DNA of 20,249 nt from JBHGBM01 sp041946965 (GCA_041946965.1 JBHGBM010000095.1:1-20249), one strand, 5' to 3'; shown: positions 7,293 through 16,286, numbered from the stretch's first letter. The notes: generated by a model not told the origin, from the sequence alone. Program-made: numbers and translations.

Positions 7293-9488
7293 TCACTCCG
7301 GCGCCGGCCAACTCAGCCAGCGGTGCAGAAACGGGAAAGTGCGTTCGCCGTCGATGCGGTGCGGCCCGTTGAAGAAGGCGATTTCGGTCTTGTCGGGAAT
7401 GCCGAGGGAGGCATACGCGCGCCGCACGCGGGCATACTCGGAGGCGACCCATTCGTCGATGCCGACGCCATCCGCGTGCCCGCGCTCCACCATGAACGGG
7501 CGCGGCGCGATCAGCATGGCCATGTCGCCGTAGTTCAGGGTGTTGCCCAGGTTGAACTCGAGCATGTCGTACTCGCGGGTGAACATGTAGCTGAACGGCT
7601 GCTCCACCGTCACCACTTTTCCGATCCACTCGTTGAAATCGGCCGAGCAGATCGAGAGCGCGTACCGGGTGAGGAGAGCCGGCACGCGCATGGCGGTCTT
7701 CCCTCCATAGGACAGGCCGTAAAAACCGATCCTGGCCGGATCCACGAACGGCAATGAGGCGAGCCAGTCGAGGGTGCGCTCATGCTGGCCGGCGATGAAG
7801 GAAAACAACGACAGCTTGAGCGGATGGGCCTTGCGCAGCAGGACGCGGAATTTCTCCTCGCCGATGTACGGATTCTGGGGAGCGTAAACCACGAAGCCGC
7901 GCCCGGCAAGCTGCGCGGCAAAGCGCCGGTAAACCTTTTCGCTCTTCGCTTCGATCACGTCCCGAGGCCGCCCTTCGAGGCCATGCTGGCAGACCACCAC
8001 GGGCCGGCGCTCCCCGGGTTTCAGATCCTTGGGCAGCAGTAGAATTCCATAGGCGAAAACGTCGCGCCAGACGGGCAGCACGACTTCGTAGCCGGTCCAG
8101 CGCGGCTCGTCATACACCTTGCGTGTTTGCGCCAGCAGCGGTTCGGAAGGCGGAGGCAGCTTGCCGATAATCTCTTCCCACAAGTACCGGCGGTGCGACT
8201 CGAGACTCGCGCTCTCCCAGAACCGGCGCCGCACGGACTCCGACCGCAGCAGCAGCGTTTGCGTGTACGCCACGAGTTGATCGAATTGGCGGTGCATGCG
8301 TTCGGGATCGGCCGGCGCAACCGTTGCCGGATTTGCGGTGGTTTCTCCGAGCCTGACGCCCAACCGGCGCGCGAACGCGGGCAACGCATCGGCGCCGCCG
8401 GCGAGCAGCAGGTTGTCCCCGGCGCCGTACTTTTCGAACGCAGGACGAGCGCGCTCCACTTCAGCCCGCACATCGGATGACCGGGGCGTGGCGATGCTGC
8501 CGGGAGCGGCGCCCCGCCGCTCTTTCGTCTCCGGAGGCGGGCCGGCCACCTCGGGGGCTCCCGCGGGTTCCACCACCAGGGCGCGCGGCGCGATCAATCC
8601 CGCGATTTCCGCGTCGCCAAACTCGCGGAGCATTCCCCAGACGTTGCGATAAATCGGCTCCCGCCACACGTTTTCGCGCGGCCCGAAGTAGCCGGTCACC
8701 AGGGCGGCGTCAATCCGCGGATCGAGAGCGGCGCTATAGAGCGCGAGCAGGCCGCCTTCGCCCACACCCGCGACTCCGACCCTCCGCCGCCGCGCCGGCT
8801 CTCGCGCGAGCCAGTCAACCGCCGCCAGCACTTTCTGCACTTCATAGCCGATGATGTGCCGTCCCATCTGATACGACATGCGGTAGAGGAACTCGCGGTG
8901 GGGCTGGTTGGTCAGCTTCTTGATCCGGGGGTTGCCGGACCATGTGTCCCGGCGGTCAATCAACACCGGGACCAGCACCCGGCAGCCGCTCTCCGCCAGC
9001 CGCCGTGCGGTTTGAGCGGCGGGAGCTACCCCGGGTTCGAGACCGGCGAGCATTTCCGGAGACCAGTCCGCGTCCGGCAGCGCCACCACGCCGGCCACCG
9101 GCGTGCGCAATGGCTCCAGCAACAGCCCTTCCCCCTCGACGCCGGGCAGAACCGGCCATCGCACTCTGTAGACGCTGTATCCGGCTCCGCGCGCGGCCCG
9201 AGCGGATTGGCCGAACTTCACATCCAGCGCCGGGGCGGCGAAGGGCGCCCGCTCATCCACCAGACCGATGATGGTTCTCAGCCGGTCCCGGTTGGGCGAA
9301 GCCGGCCGCGCGGAGACGGAGGCGGCGAGCTCGCGCGAGAGATAGCGGTCGATGCCCTCCACCATGAGCGCGGCAAGGTCGCCTTCCGTGCGGAGAAGGT
9401 GTGTGCCGGGCAGCGCCTGCGCGCCCGCCGGGGAGAAGGCCAGCAGGAACCCGGCGGCGATACCTGTAATGTCCCGAACGAAGCTCAT
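7293..9488 (-). CDS. Exported two-domain alpha/beta hydrolase (dienelactone hydrolase/acetyl xylan esterase-like)
   Basis: This 731-residue protein starts with a signal peptide (MSFVRDITGIAAGFLLAFSP). Two alpha/beta-hydrolase-like units follow. The second is canonical, with VVVCQHGLEGRP (497-508) and the nucleophile elbow FYGLSYGGKTAMR (589-601) with Ser593. SADFNEW and GPHRIDG (His710 near the end) are possible acid/histidine regions. The first unit (about 100-310) has a matching elbow, VGVAGVGEGG (237-246), but glycine (243) stands where the nucleophile should be, so this unit is probably not catalytic. The family acts on esters of plant polysaccharides or related compounds; substrate here is unknown. 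I chose the ATG at 9488 because it gives a clean signal peptide and follows AAGG. An in-frame ATG at 9527 would add 13 residues. It is divergent from the Oar-like receptor and could be co-regulated with it. Confidence 0.85.
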   Translation of the reverse strand: MSFVRDITGIAAGFLLAFSPAGAQALPGTHLLRTEGDLAALMVEGIDRYLSRELAASVSARPASPNRDRLRTIIGLVDERAPFAAPALDVKFGQSARAARGAGYSVYRVRWPVLPGVEGEGLLLEPLRTPVAGVVALPDADWSPEMLAGLEPGVAPAAQTARRLAESGCRVLVPVLIDRRDTWSGNPRIKKLTNQPHREFLYRMSYQMGRHIIGYEVQKVLAAVDWLAREPARRRRVGVAGVGEGGLLALYSAALDPRIDAALVTGYFGPRENVWREPIYRNVWGMLREFGDAEIAGLIAPRALVVEPAGAPEVAGPPPETKERRGAAPGSIATPRSSDVRAEVERARPAFEKYGAGDNLLLAGGADALPAFARRLGVRLGETTANPATVAPADPERMHRQFDQLVAYTQTLLLRSESVRRRFWESASLESHRRYLWEEIIGKLPPPSEPLLAQTRKVYDEPRWTGYEVVLPVWRDVFAYGILLLPKDLKPGERRPVVVCQHGLEGRPRDVIEAKSEKVYRRFAAQLAGRGFVVYAPQNPYIGEEKFRVLLRKAHPLKLSLFSFIAGQHERTLDWLASLPFVDPARIGFYGLSYGGKTAMRVPALLTRYALSICSADFNEWIGKVVTVEQPFSYMFTREYDMLEFNLGNTLNYGDMAMLIAPRPFMVERGHADGVGIDEWVASEYARVRRAYASLGIPDKTEIAFFNGPHRIDGERTFPFLHRWLSWPAPE

Positions 9489-9609
9489 ACCTTGAAGAAC
9501 ATGGTACGCCGGGAGAACCCGGAGCACTATTAGGTCTATTCAGGCCGGAAATGTATTATTTGAGGCATTCCATTCCATCCCCGTCTGTGATAGTTTTCAG
9601 GCAGGATAC

Positions 9610-9615
9610 GGAGGT
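9610..9615 (+). promoter_or_regulatory. Strong Shine-Dalgarno sequence of the Oar-like receptor gene
   Basis: GGAGGT lies 6 bases before the ATG at 9622, a near-perfect ribosome binding site. It fixes the start of the receptor gene. It also contrasts with several other genes in the window that have no Shine-Dalgarno sequence. The 133-base gap it lies in (9489-9621) separates two divergent genes. It must hold both promoters, but I see no convincing -35/-10 pair there. Confidence 0.7.
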
Positions 9616-9621
9616 GTCTGT

Positions 9622-12600
9622 ATGTGCGGGCTCTCTGGTTCCGCGGCCGGATTTTTCTTCGCCGCATCCTGTCTTCTGTGGGGTCAAAACGCAACGGTGA
9701 CGGGCACCGTCACCGATCCCGTTAATGCCGTCATCCCGGGAGTGACGATCCGGATTCGCAACGCCGGCACCAACATCACGCGCACCATCCAGACGGATGA
9801 GGAGGGCGGCTATACCATTACGAACTTGCCGCCGGGGCCCTACGATCTGGCGGCGGACGTGAAAGGCTTCCGCGGTTACCAGCAAACCGGGATCGTGCTC
9901 GAAATGGGACAGACGCTACGCCGCGATATCCGGCTGGAAGTCGGCCAGGTGAGCGAGTCGGTCAGCGTCACTGCCGAGGTCACGGTTCTAAACACGGACA
10001 GCGGCGCCATCAAGGGCGACGTCATCGTGCAGCAGGAGATCGAGGAACTGCCGCTCGAGGGCCGCGACTTCACCGACCTGGCTCTGCTGGTGCCGGGTGT
10101 GATGCCCAAGGCTGAAGGCGGCCAGGGCTCGGCCCTGAATGTGAACGGCGCCCGGGCGGACTCGACGAATTTCTATGTGGACGGTTTCAACAATCGCAAC
10201 GCCAAGGGCGCCGCCGCCCAGGTGCGGCCGAACATGGGCGCCATGCAGGAATTCAAGATGGAGGTGTCCGGCTACTCGGCCGAATACGGCCGGATGGCGG
10301 GCGGCATCCTGAACATGGTGATGCGGTCGGGCACCAACCAGTACCACGGCGACGTTTTCGAATACGTGCGCAACAACATCGCCGACGCCCGGGCGTTCTT
10401 CGACACCGAAAAGCTCAAGCTGAACCGGCACCAGTACGGCGCCACTTTTCACGGTCCGGTGTGGCTGCCGAAGCTGTACAACGGGCACAGCAGGACGTTC
10501 TTCATGTTCAGTTGGGAGAGTTACCGGCAGCTCGTGGGGGTAACGGGCATCGCGCACGTGCCCAGCCTGCTGGAGCGGGCGGGCGACTTCTCGCAGTCCT
10601 TCAGCCTCACCTCCAAGCAGCTCACGGTCACGGACCCCCTCGCCAAGACCCCGTTTCCGGGCAACCTGGTTCCGGCAAGCCGCTTCCATCCCATCTCTGC
10701 GAAGTTGATGGAGTATTATCCGCAGCCCAACCGCGCCGACCGGCGCAACAACTACATCACCGCCACCAACGACAAGGATGCCTGGGACAGCTTCATTGTC
10801 AAGGCCGATCACCGCTTCAACGAGAGCAACAGCATGGCGTACCGCTACCAGAAGCGGTTCAACAACACTTCGGCTCCGTATGCCGGAGGCCCGCTGGGCA
10901 TTTTCGGCGAGTGGGTCAACGACTTCCGGTCGCTGATGGGGGCCGACTTCACTCACCTGTTCAGCCCGTCGTTCCTGGTAGAGTTCCACAGCGGCTTCAG
11001 CCGCAACGCCCAAGACCAGAACTCGGTGTGGGCGGGACGAGACATCGCCGCGGACCTGGGACTGACCGGCACCACGCACGATCCCGACCTGCTCGGGTTC
11101 CCGCTGTTCAACATCAGCGACTATGCGCAGATGGGCAGCGACGCCAACTACCCCATCCAGTTCCACGTGACCGACATCCAGAACGGAGTCAAATTCACGC
11201 TGGTGAAGGCGCGGCACGTGATGAAGTGGGGCTTCGATCATTCCCGGGTGCGCTACAACCAGCCGTTCTTCAACAACAATCGCGGCACCTTCACGTTCAA
11301 CGGCAACTGGAGCGGCGCCCCGCTGGCCGATTTTCTGCTGGGCATGATGAACCAGTCCACGCGCACTGTGGGCTGGAACCGGAATTACCTGCGGGCCACC
11401 AGCATGGGCGCCTTCTTCAACGACGATTTCAAGGTGCGGCCGAACCTGACCCTGAACCTCGGCATGCGCTACGAGATCGATCTGACCCCCTACGACCGCT
11501 ACGACCACCTTTCGAATTTCGTGCCGTCGCTGGCCAAGATTGTCCTGGCCAGCGCGCCCACCGCGGAACTGACCGGCCTGATCGCCAGAGTCGGTTTACA
11601 GGAGCATGTCACCTTCGCCTCGGAAGCGGGTCTTCCGCGCTCGCTGGTGCACGGCGACTTTACCAACTTCGGCCCGCGATCCGGCTTTGCGTGGACGCCG
11701 TGGAAGAACCGCAGAACCGTCCTGCGGGGCGGTTACGGGATCTTCTACACGGGATATCTGCTCAATCCCTTCCGGAACCAGCTATCCAACACGTTCCCCT
11801 ACACGGTTGAGGAGACCTACTCGCGCAACTCCAGCCGGCCGGACCTGGTGACGTTGTCGAATCCGTTTCCGGTCGAGCGGCAGGCTCTGGGCGGCGTCAA
11901 CACCAGCAGCGGTTACGATATCTCCGCGCCCACCGGCTACCTGCAAAGCTACAACCTCACGGTGGAACGCGACTTCGGCGGAGGTGCGGCGATCGAAATC
12001 GGCTATGCCGGCTCGAAGGGCACCCACCTCGGGCGCATGCGCGACGTGAACCTTCCGCGCCGCAGCGTGGCGGCCTACCTGGCGGGGATTCCCACGGTGG
12101 ACTTGCGCCCGTTCCCGTTTCTCAACGGCACGGTGAATTACTTCAGCTTCAATTCCAACTCCATATACAACGCCGGCCAGGTTTCGCTTCGCAAACGCGG
12201 GCGCGGCGGGTCGTTCTACCGGATAAGTTACAGCTACAGCAAGTCGATCGACGACGTCTCGCAAATCCAGGGCAACTCGGATGCGGGCCTGACCGCAGCC
12301 GCGCAGGACGTGACCAACTTCCGGCTCGACCGCGGCCGTTCGGACTGGGACCGCGGCCACGTCCTCACCGCGTCTTACTCGTGGGTGCTGCCGGTTGGCC
12401 GCGGCAGGCTCCTTTTCGGCTCGGCCCGCGGCTGGAAACAAAATGTGGTTGGAGGATGGCAGCTTTCCGGCACCGCCTTCTTCGCCACAGGCGCGCCGCT
12501 CACCCCGGTGGCCGCGGACGTCAACCTCAACCTGGGTGAATCACAGAAGCCGAACCGGCTCGGCAAGGGCGTGCCGGAAGAGATCGTCGGCCAGCGGCGG

Positions 12601-12963
12601 GGGGTGGATTACCCCTGGTTCGTGCTCGACGATTTCGAGAAGGTGCCGCAGTGTATCTCTGTCACAGCGGGCTGCCCGCCGAGCCCGAACGGTTTTCTGC
12701 CCTTCGTCTACGGCAATTCCGGCCGCAACATCCTGGACGGGCCCGGCCTGGCCTACTTCAACGCTTCCCTGATGAAGAACTTCCGCTGGGAAAGAAAAAA
12801 CATCCAGTTCCGCTGCGACGGCTACAACGCCATGAACCACCCGAATTTCAACATGCCGAACCGGCAGTTCAACGCCAGCAACGGCGGCTTGATCACCGGG
12901 GTGGCCAGCACCGGCCGCGGCGGGCGGCGGGCCTTCCAGGCGGGCTTGAAATTCCAGTTTTGA
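9622..12963 (+). CDS. Oar-like TonB-dependent outer-membrane receptor with carboxypeptidase-regulatory-like domain
   Basis: This 1113-residue protein is a large outer-membrane beta-barrel of the Oar/SusC-like type that is greatly expanded in Acidobacteria. The signal peptide (1-21) is followed by a carboxypeptidase-regulatory-like domain: ATVTGTVTDPVNAVIPGV at 24-41, then GGYTITNLPPGPYDL. Next comes a plug domain: EELPLEGRDFTDLALLVPGV at about 141-160, YVDGFNNRNAKG, and AEYGRMAGGILNMVMRSGTN at about 221-240. The rest has the alternating pattern of barrel strands and ends RRAFQAGLKFQF, with the terminal phenylalanine used for outer-membrane insertion. I see no clear TonB box. Such receptors import or bind large ligands, often oligosaccharides or peptides. 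No SusD-like lipoprotein partner is nearby. Its neighbours are a divergent exported hydrolase and a convergent oxidoreductase. The 156 bases between its stop and the next gene hold nothing I can support. Confidence 0.93.
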   Translation: MCGLSGSAAGFFFAASCLLWGQNATVTGTVTDPVNAVIPGVTIRIRNAGTNITRTIQTDEEGGYTITNLPPGPYDLAADVKGFRGYQQTGIVLEMGQTLRRDIRLEVGQVSESVSVTAEVTVLNTDSGAIKGDVIVQQEIEELPLEGRDFTDLALLVPGVMPKAEGGQGSALNVNGARADSTNFYVDGFNNRNAKGAAAQVRPNMGAMQEFKMEVSGYSAEYGRMAGGILNMVMRSGTNQYHGDVFEYVRNNIADARAFFDTEKLKLNRHQYGATFHGPVWLPKLYNGHSRTFFMFSWESYRQLVGVTGIAHVPSLLERAGDFSQSFSLTSKQLTVTDPLAKTPFPGNLVPASRFHPISAKLMEYYPQPNRADRRNNYITATNDKDAWDSFIVKADHRFNESNSMAYRYQKRFNNTSAPYAGGPLGIFGEWVNDFRSLMGADFTHLFSPSFLVEFHSGFSRNAQDQNSVWAGRDIAADLGLTGTTHDPDLLGFPLFNISDYAQMGSDANYPIQFHVTDIQNGVKFTLVKARHVMKWGFDHSRVRYNQPFFNNNRGTFTFNGNWSGAPLADFLLGMMNQSTRTVGWNRNYLRATSMGAFFNDDFKVRPNLTLNLGMRYEIDLTPYDRYDHLSNFVPSLAKIVLASAPTAELTGLIARVGLQEHVTFASEAGLPRSLVHGDFTNFGPRSGFAWTPWKNRRTVLRGGYGIFYTGYLLNPFRNQLSNTFPYTVEETYSRNSSRPDLVTLSNPFPVERQALGGVNTSSGYDISAPTGYLQSYNLTVERDFGGGAAIEIGYAGSKGTHLGRMRDVNLPRRSVAAYLAGIPTVDLRPFPFLNGTVNYFSFNSNSIYNAGQVSLRKRGRGGSFYRISYSYSKSIDDVSQIQGNSDAGLTAAAQDVTNFRLDRGRSDWDRGHVLTASYSWVLPVGRGRLLFGSARGWKQNVVGGWQLSGTAFFATGAPLTPVAADVNLNLGESQKPNRLGKGVPEEIVGQRRGVDYPWFVLDDFEKVPQCISVTAGCPPSPNGFLPFVYGNSGRNILDGPGLAYFNASLMKNFRWERKNIQFRCDGYNAMNHPNFNMPNRQFNASNGGLITGVASTGRGGRRAFQAGLKFQF

Positions 12964-13119
12964 CGCAGATCCCGCCGGCGATGGACGGGTACATCCACCT
13001 TTCCGGCCACTCGATTCCGCCGGCAGTCAGCTTCGAGCGCGACCGGCGGCTCCTGGACCATGCCCGGCAGTGCTTCGCCTGATCCGTGTTCGCGCGGCTC
13101 CCTCGAAAATGCGCGCCGG

Positions 13120-14451
13120 TTACACCTTCTCCGGCAGCACGTACGGCTCCCGGTACTTGCGCGTCAGCATGGCGTTGGCCTGCTCGTCGCCCACGAACTT
13201 CTCCGTCTGCGGATTGAACACCAGCTTGCGCCCCAACCGGTACGAGATATTCGCCAGGTGGCACAGCGTGCTGGACATGTGCCCTTCGAGCACCTCGCAG
13301 TACAGTTCCTCCGGCTTGCGCGAGCGCACCGCGTTGATGAAGTTTTCGAAGTGGCTGACCGCGGTTTCGCTTTCCATCGGCACCGGCGTGTAGGACGCCT
13401 TGGGGAAGCTCGCATTGTTGGCCCGCTCGTCGATGCCCGCTGGCGAGATGTCGCCGGAACGCGGCGTGAACTTGCCGCGGAAGGCCTCCCACTTCTGCCC
13501 GCCGGTCAGGTACCCCTCGGTGGTGAAATACGCGTTGGGGCTCGGGTTCGGCGGCGCGTAAAGGTTGTTCGTGGTGAAGTCGAAGATCGAGCCGTCCGCG
13601 TACTCGATGGTGCCCACTTGAAAATTCGGAACCTCCTGGTCCGAATCCCAGATGTAGTACCCGCCGGTGCAATGCACCTTCACCGGGTGAACGCGCTTGT
13701 TCATGCCCCAGCGCGCGAGATCGAAGTAGTGCACCGCGGTGTTGCCGATATCGGTCGTCGAGGTGTCCCAGAAGAAGTGCCAGCCGTAGTGGAAGCGGTT
13801 GGTGGTGAAGGGCCGGTAGGGGCTCGGCCCCAGGTACAGGTCCCAGTGCACGCCCTGCGGAATCGAGGACTCCTTGACGTGACCGATGCTGGCGCGCGGC
13901 TTCACCATGTCCACCTTGGCACGGTACACCTTGCCCAGCCGGCCCGAGTGAAGCAGCCCCATCGACGCGCGGATCTCCGCCTCGGAGCGCGAGTTCAGCC
14001 CCGATTGCACGATGCGCTTGTACTTGCGCGCCGCTTCCACCATGCGGCGCCCTTCCACCACCGTGAACGACACCGGCTTCTCCACGTACACGTCCTTGCC
14101 CGCCTGGCACGCCCAGATCGTCATCAGCGCGTGCCAGTAATCCGGTGTGGCGATGGAAATCGCGTCGATGTCCTTGCGCTCGAGCAGCTTTCTAATGTCC
14201 ACGACGGTGTCCGGCTTGTGCCCCTGGAGTTTCTCCACCAGCGCGATGCCGCCCGGGAACAGCCGCTCGTCCACATCGCACAGCGCGGCGATGCGCACGT
14301 TGGGCACCTTGGCGAACCCGCCGATATGTCCCCTGCCGCGGCCGTGGAAGCCGACCACGGCAACGTTGATCCGATCGTTCGCGCTGCCCTGCGCCGCGGC
14401 GGTAACGGCCGCGCCCTTCAGGAAGTCGCGGCGGCTAGATGATGATGGCAT
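13120..14451 (-). CDS. Gfo/Idh/MocA-family oxidoreductase, Tat-exported
   Basis: This 443-residue protein has a Tat signal (SSSRRDFLKGAAVTAAAQ, residues 4-21). A Rossmann domain follows with the dinucleotide-binding loop VAVVGFHGRGRGH (30-42) and the family signature YVEKPVSF (122-129), whose lysine (125) is usually catalytic. The C-terminal domain carries DIGNTAVHYFDLARWGMN (233-250), with the His240/Asp243 pair typical of the group. It ends with the NISYRLGRKLVFNPQTEKF segment shared by many secreted acidobacterial and planctomycete members. The family oxidises or reduces sugars and related polyols with NAD(P); in the Tat-exported members the cofactor is thought to be folded in before export. 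A strong Shine-Dalgarno precedes the ATG. It follows the aldo/keto reductase gene with a 49-base gap on the same strand, so the two likely form an operon. Substrate unknown. Confidence 0.92.
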   Translation of the reverse strand: MPSSSSRRDFLKGAAVTAAAQGSANDRINVAVVGFHGRGRGHIGGFAKVPNVRIAALCDVDERLFPGGIALVEKLQGHKPDTVVDIRKLLERKDIDAISIATPDYWHALMTIWACQAGKDVYVEKPVSFTVVEGRRMVEAARKYKRIVQSGLNSRSEAEIRASMGLLHSGRLGKVYRAKVDMVKPRASIGHVKESSIPQGVHWDLYLGPSPYRPFTTNRFHYGWHFFWDTSTTDIGNTAVHYFDLARWGMNKRVHPVKVHCTGGYYIWDSDQEVPNFQVGTIEYADGSIFDFTTNNLYAPPNPSPNAYFTTEGYLTGGQKWEAFRGKFTPRSGDISPAGIDERANNASFPKASYTPVPMESETAVSHFENFINAVRSRKPEELYCEVLEGHMSSTLCHLANISYRLGRKLVFNPQTEKFVGDEQANAMLTRKYREPYVLPEKV

Positions 14452-14457
14452 GTGCGT

Positions 14458-14465
14458 CTCCTTCC
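14458..14465 (-). promoter_or_regulatory. Shine-Dalgarno sequence of the Gfo/Idh/MocA gene
   Basis: On the minus strand GGAAGGAG lies 6 bases before the ATG at 14451. It is one of the few textbook ribosome binding sites in the window. It supports this start, and the Tat motif begins only a few residues later. Confidence 0.65.
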
Positions 14466-14500
14466 GGATAACCTAACACACCGGAACGGGGCGCATCCGC

Positions 14501-15451
14501 TCAGGCCGGAATCGCCGCTTCGATCTCCGCGATCTCCTCCGGGGTGAGCCGGAACTCCGCCGCGCCGAGCACGCCCCGGGCCTGTTCGGCCGACCGCATG
14601 CCCACGATCGCCGCGGTCACCGCCGGATGCCGCAGCACCCACGCGATGGCCACCTCACCCGGACCCCGTCCGTGCCGCGCGCCGATGGCCCGCAGCCGTT
14701 CCACGAACTCCAGGTTGCGCGAAAGCCGCGGCTCCTGGAACGCCGGCACATGACGCCGGAAATCGTCCTGAGGAAATGCCGCCACCCGCTCCCGGCTCAT
14801 CTTCCCCGTGAGCAGCCCCGACTTCATCGGCGAGTACGCGATGACCCCGATACCGCGCTCCAGGCAATGCGGAAGCACCTCCGCCTCCACCTGCCGCGTC
14901 AGCAGGTTGTAGGGCGGCTGCAAGGAGGTCACCGGCGCGATCTTTTCCACCCGCAACAACTGTTGCAGGTTGAAATTCGATACGCCGATCCAGCGCACCT
15001 TGCCTTCGCGCTGAAGCTTGCACAACTCCGTCCAGCCTTCCTCGACCTCCTCATCCGGCTCCGGCCAGTGGATCTGGTACAGGTCGATCACGTCCACCTT
15101 CAGCCGCCGCAGGCTGGCTTCGCACTCGTAGCGCACCGAATCCGCCTTGAGGCTGCCGCGGATCTCGCCGCGCTCGTTCCAACGCCGCTCGCACTTGGTG
15201 AAGATGTAAGGCCGCGCGGAGAGGCCTTCCAGCGCGCGCGCCACAACCTCCTCGGAATGCCCCAGCCCGTAAATCGCGGCCGTGTCGATCCAGTTCACGC
15301 CCGCATCGAGCGCCGTGCGGATGGCCGCGATGGATTGCGCGTCGTCCTGCGGCCCCCACGCGAACTTCCATCCTCCGCCCCCCATGGCCCACGCGCCGAT
15401 GCCGATGGGTGTGATCATCATGTCGCTGTTGCCGAATTTTCGTTTCTGCAT
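14501..15451 (-). CDS. Aldo/keto reductase
   Basis: This 316-residue (beta/alpha)8 oxidoreductase uses NADPH to reduce aldehydes, ketones or sugars. The catalytic tetrad is visible: Asp56 and Tyr61 in NWIDTAAIYGLGHSEE (53-68), Lys86 in YIFTKCER (82-89) and His128 in DLYQIHWPEPDEE (123-135). GVSNFN, YNLLTRQVEAEVLPHC, YSPMKSGLLTGKM and the C-terminal EVAIAWVLRHPAVTAAIVG cofactor region are standard for the family. The start MQKRKFGNSD at 15451 gives the usual N-terminal beta-hairpin. No signal peptide is present, so it is cytoplasmic, unlike its downstream partner. The 49-base gap to the Gfo/Idh/MocA gene suggests a shared transcript. This pairing is common in sugar catabolism, though the actual substrate is not evident. 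It diverges from the methyltransferase gene across 154 bases. Confidence 0.94.
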   Translation of the reverse strand: MQKRKFGNSDMMITPIGIGAWAMGGGGWKFAWGPQDDAQSIAAIRTALDAGVNWIDTAAIYGLGHSEEVVARALEGLSARPYIFTKCERRWNERGEIRGSLKADSVRYECEASLRRLKVDVIDLYQIHWPEPDEEVEEGWTELCKLQREGKVRWIGVSNFNLQQLLRVEKIAPVTSLQPPYNLLTRQVEAEVLPHCLERGIGVIAYSPMKSGLLTGKMSRERVAAFPQDDFRRHVPAFQEPRLSRNLEFVERLRAIGARHGRGPGEVAIAWVLRHPAVTAAIVGMRSAEQARGVLGAAEFRLTPEEIAEIEAAIPA

Positions 15452-15568
15452 GGCTCAATATCAGCCTACCAACTACGGCGCCGTCCAGAACGGGCCCGTA
15501 AGGCCGGCGCGGTCGAACACCGCCAGCATCCAGAGCACGGAATGCCCCCGATTTTCAGCCTATCAGCG

Positions 15569-15597
15569 TTCCCAACCTGCCGGGCCGCGCCTACAAT
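15569..15597 (+). promoter_or_regulatory. Probable promoter of the methyltransferase gene
   Basis: TTCCCA (15569-15574), a 17-base spacer and TACAAT (15592-15597) form a plausible sigma-70-type promoter. The -10 hexamer ends only 8 bases before the ATG at 15606. Transcription would start within a few bases of the start codon, giving a leaderless or nearly leaderless message. No Shine-Dalgarno sequence is present, which fits. Confidence 0.5.
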
Positions 15598-15605
15598 GTA
15601 AGATC

Positions 15606-16241
15606 ATGAATCCGCGGGAACATTGGGAAAACGTATATCGCACCAAGTTGCCCGATCAGGTGAGTTGGTATTGCGCCCATTTACAAACCTCGCTTGCCTG
15701 GGTGGAACGCGCCGCGGGCTGCCCCTCCGCCGCCATCATTGACGTGGGTGGCGGCGCATGCACCCTGGTCGATGATCTCATCCAGAGAAACTTCCAAAAC
15801 CTCACCGTTCTCGACGTCTCCGACACCGCGCTCCAGATGGCCCGAAGGCGCCTCGGCGCGCGGGCGGAATCCGTCCGATGGTTGTGCGCCGACGTCACCC
15901 AAGCGGTCCTGCCGCCGCACTCCTACGACGTGTGGCACGATCGCGCCGTGTTTCACTTCCTCACCAGTCCGGAACAGCGCCGCGCTTACATCCTCAATGC
16001 CTGCGTAGCGCTCAAGACCGGGGGGCACGTCATCATCGCGACATTCGGGCCGGAAGGGCCAACCCGGTGCAGCGGACTGGACACCATGCGCTATGACGCG
16101 GCGTCGCTCGCCGCCGAGTGGGGTCCGGGGTTTCATCTGGCCGACACCGCCATCGAGCTGCACCACACCCCCGCCGGCGGCACGCAGCAGTTTCTCTATT
16201 GCGATTTCCTGTGCTGCGCCGCGATGTGCCCGGCAGCGTGA
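15606..16241 (+). CDS. Class I SAM-dependent methyltransferase
   Basis: This 211-residue protein transfers a methyl group from S-adenosylmethionine to an unknown acceptor. The N-terminal HWENVYRTKLPDQVSWY (6-22) is typical of a widespread small methyltransferase family. The SAM-binding motif I is AIIDVGGGACTLVDDL (43-58), and Asp70 in LTVLDVS is the ribose-binding acid. Motif II/III is CADVTQAVLPPHSYDVWHDR (94-113), followed by AVFHFLT. The catalytic domain is complete and of normal length. It has no signal peptide. Four cysteines near the C-terminus (YCDFLCCAAMC) are unusual and could bind metal, but this is speculative. The ATG at 15606 is chosen because the family's N-terminal motif begins there; the open frame extends upstream without similarity. 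It stands alone between a divergent aldo/keto reductase and a convergent secretin gene. Confidence 0.9.
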   Translation: MNPREHWENVYRTKLPDQVSWYCAHLQTSLAWVERAAGCPSAAIIDVGGGACTLVDDLIQRNFQNLTVLDVSDTALQMARRRLGARAESVRWLCADVTQAVLPPHSYDVWHDRAVFHFLTSPEQRRAYILNACVALKTGGHVIIATFGPEGPTRCSGLDTMRYDAASLAAEWGPGFHLADTAIELHHTPAGGTQQFLYCDFLCCAAMCPAA

Positions 16242-16261
16242 TCACCCGCCGGTCCGCACCG

Positions 16262-16286
16262 CTGCTGCGCGCTCCCCGCGCGGCAG
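16262..16286. terminator. Strong hairpin between convergent genes (terminator-like)
   Basis: CTGCTGCGCG (16262-16271) and CGCGCGGCAG (16277-16286) can pair over ten positions with one T/G wobble around a five-base loop. It lies 20 bases after the methyltransferase stop and 45 bases after the secretin stop on the other strand, where a bidirectional terminator is expected. No T-run follows on either strand, so it is not a classical intrinsic terminator. Confidence 0.4.

Noticed and set aside
9988..11508. 506-codon minus-strand open frame inside the receptor gene
   Set aside because: It is antisense to the plug and barrel of the Oar-like receptor. Its composition is biased to V, H and A with no recognisable domain.
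13017..13049. Inverted repeat CCGCCGG/CCGGCGG between the receptor and Gfo/Idh/MocA genes
   Set aside because: A seven-base GC-only stem with a 19-base loop and no T-run is easily found by chance at this base composition.
12980..13082. Short plus-strand frame reading MDGYIHLSGHSIPP after the receptor
   Set aside because: It is about 34 codons long with no start context, no ribosome binding site and no recognised similarity.
13060..14442. 460-codon plus-strand open frame opposite the Gfo/Idh/MocA gene
   Set aside because: It is a shadow frame. The minus strand has the Tat signal, the Rossmann loop and the EKP motif.
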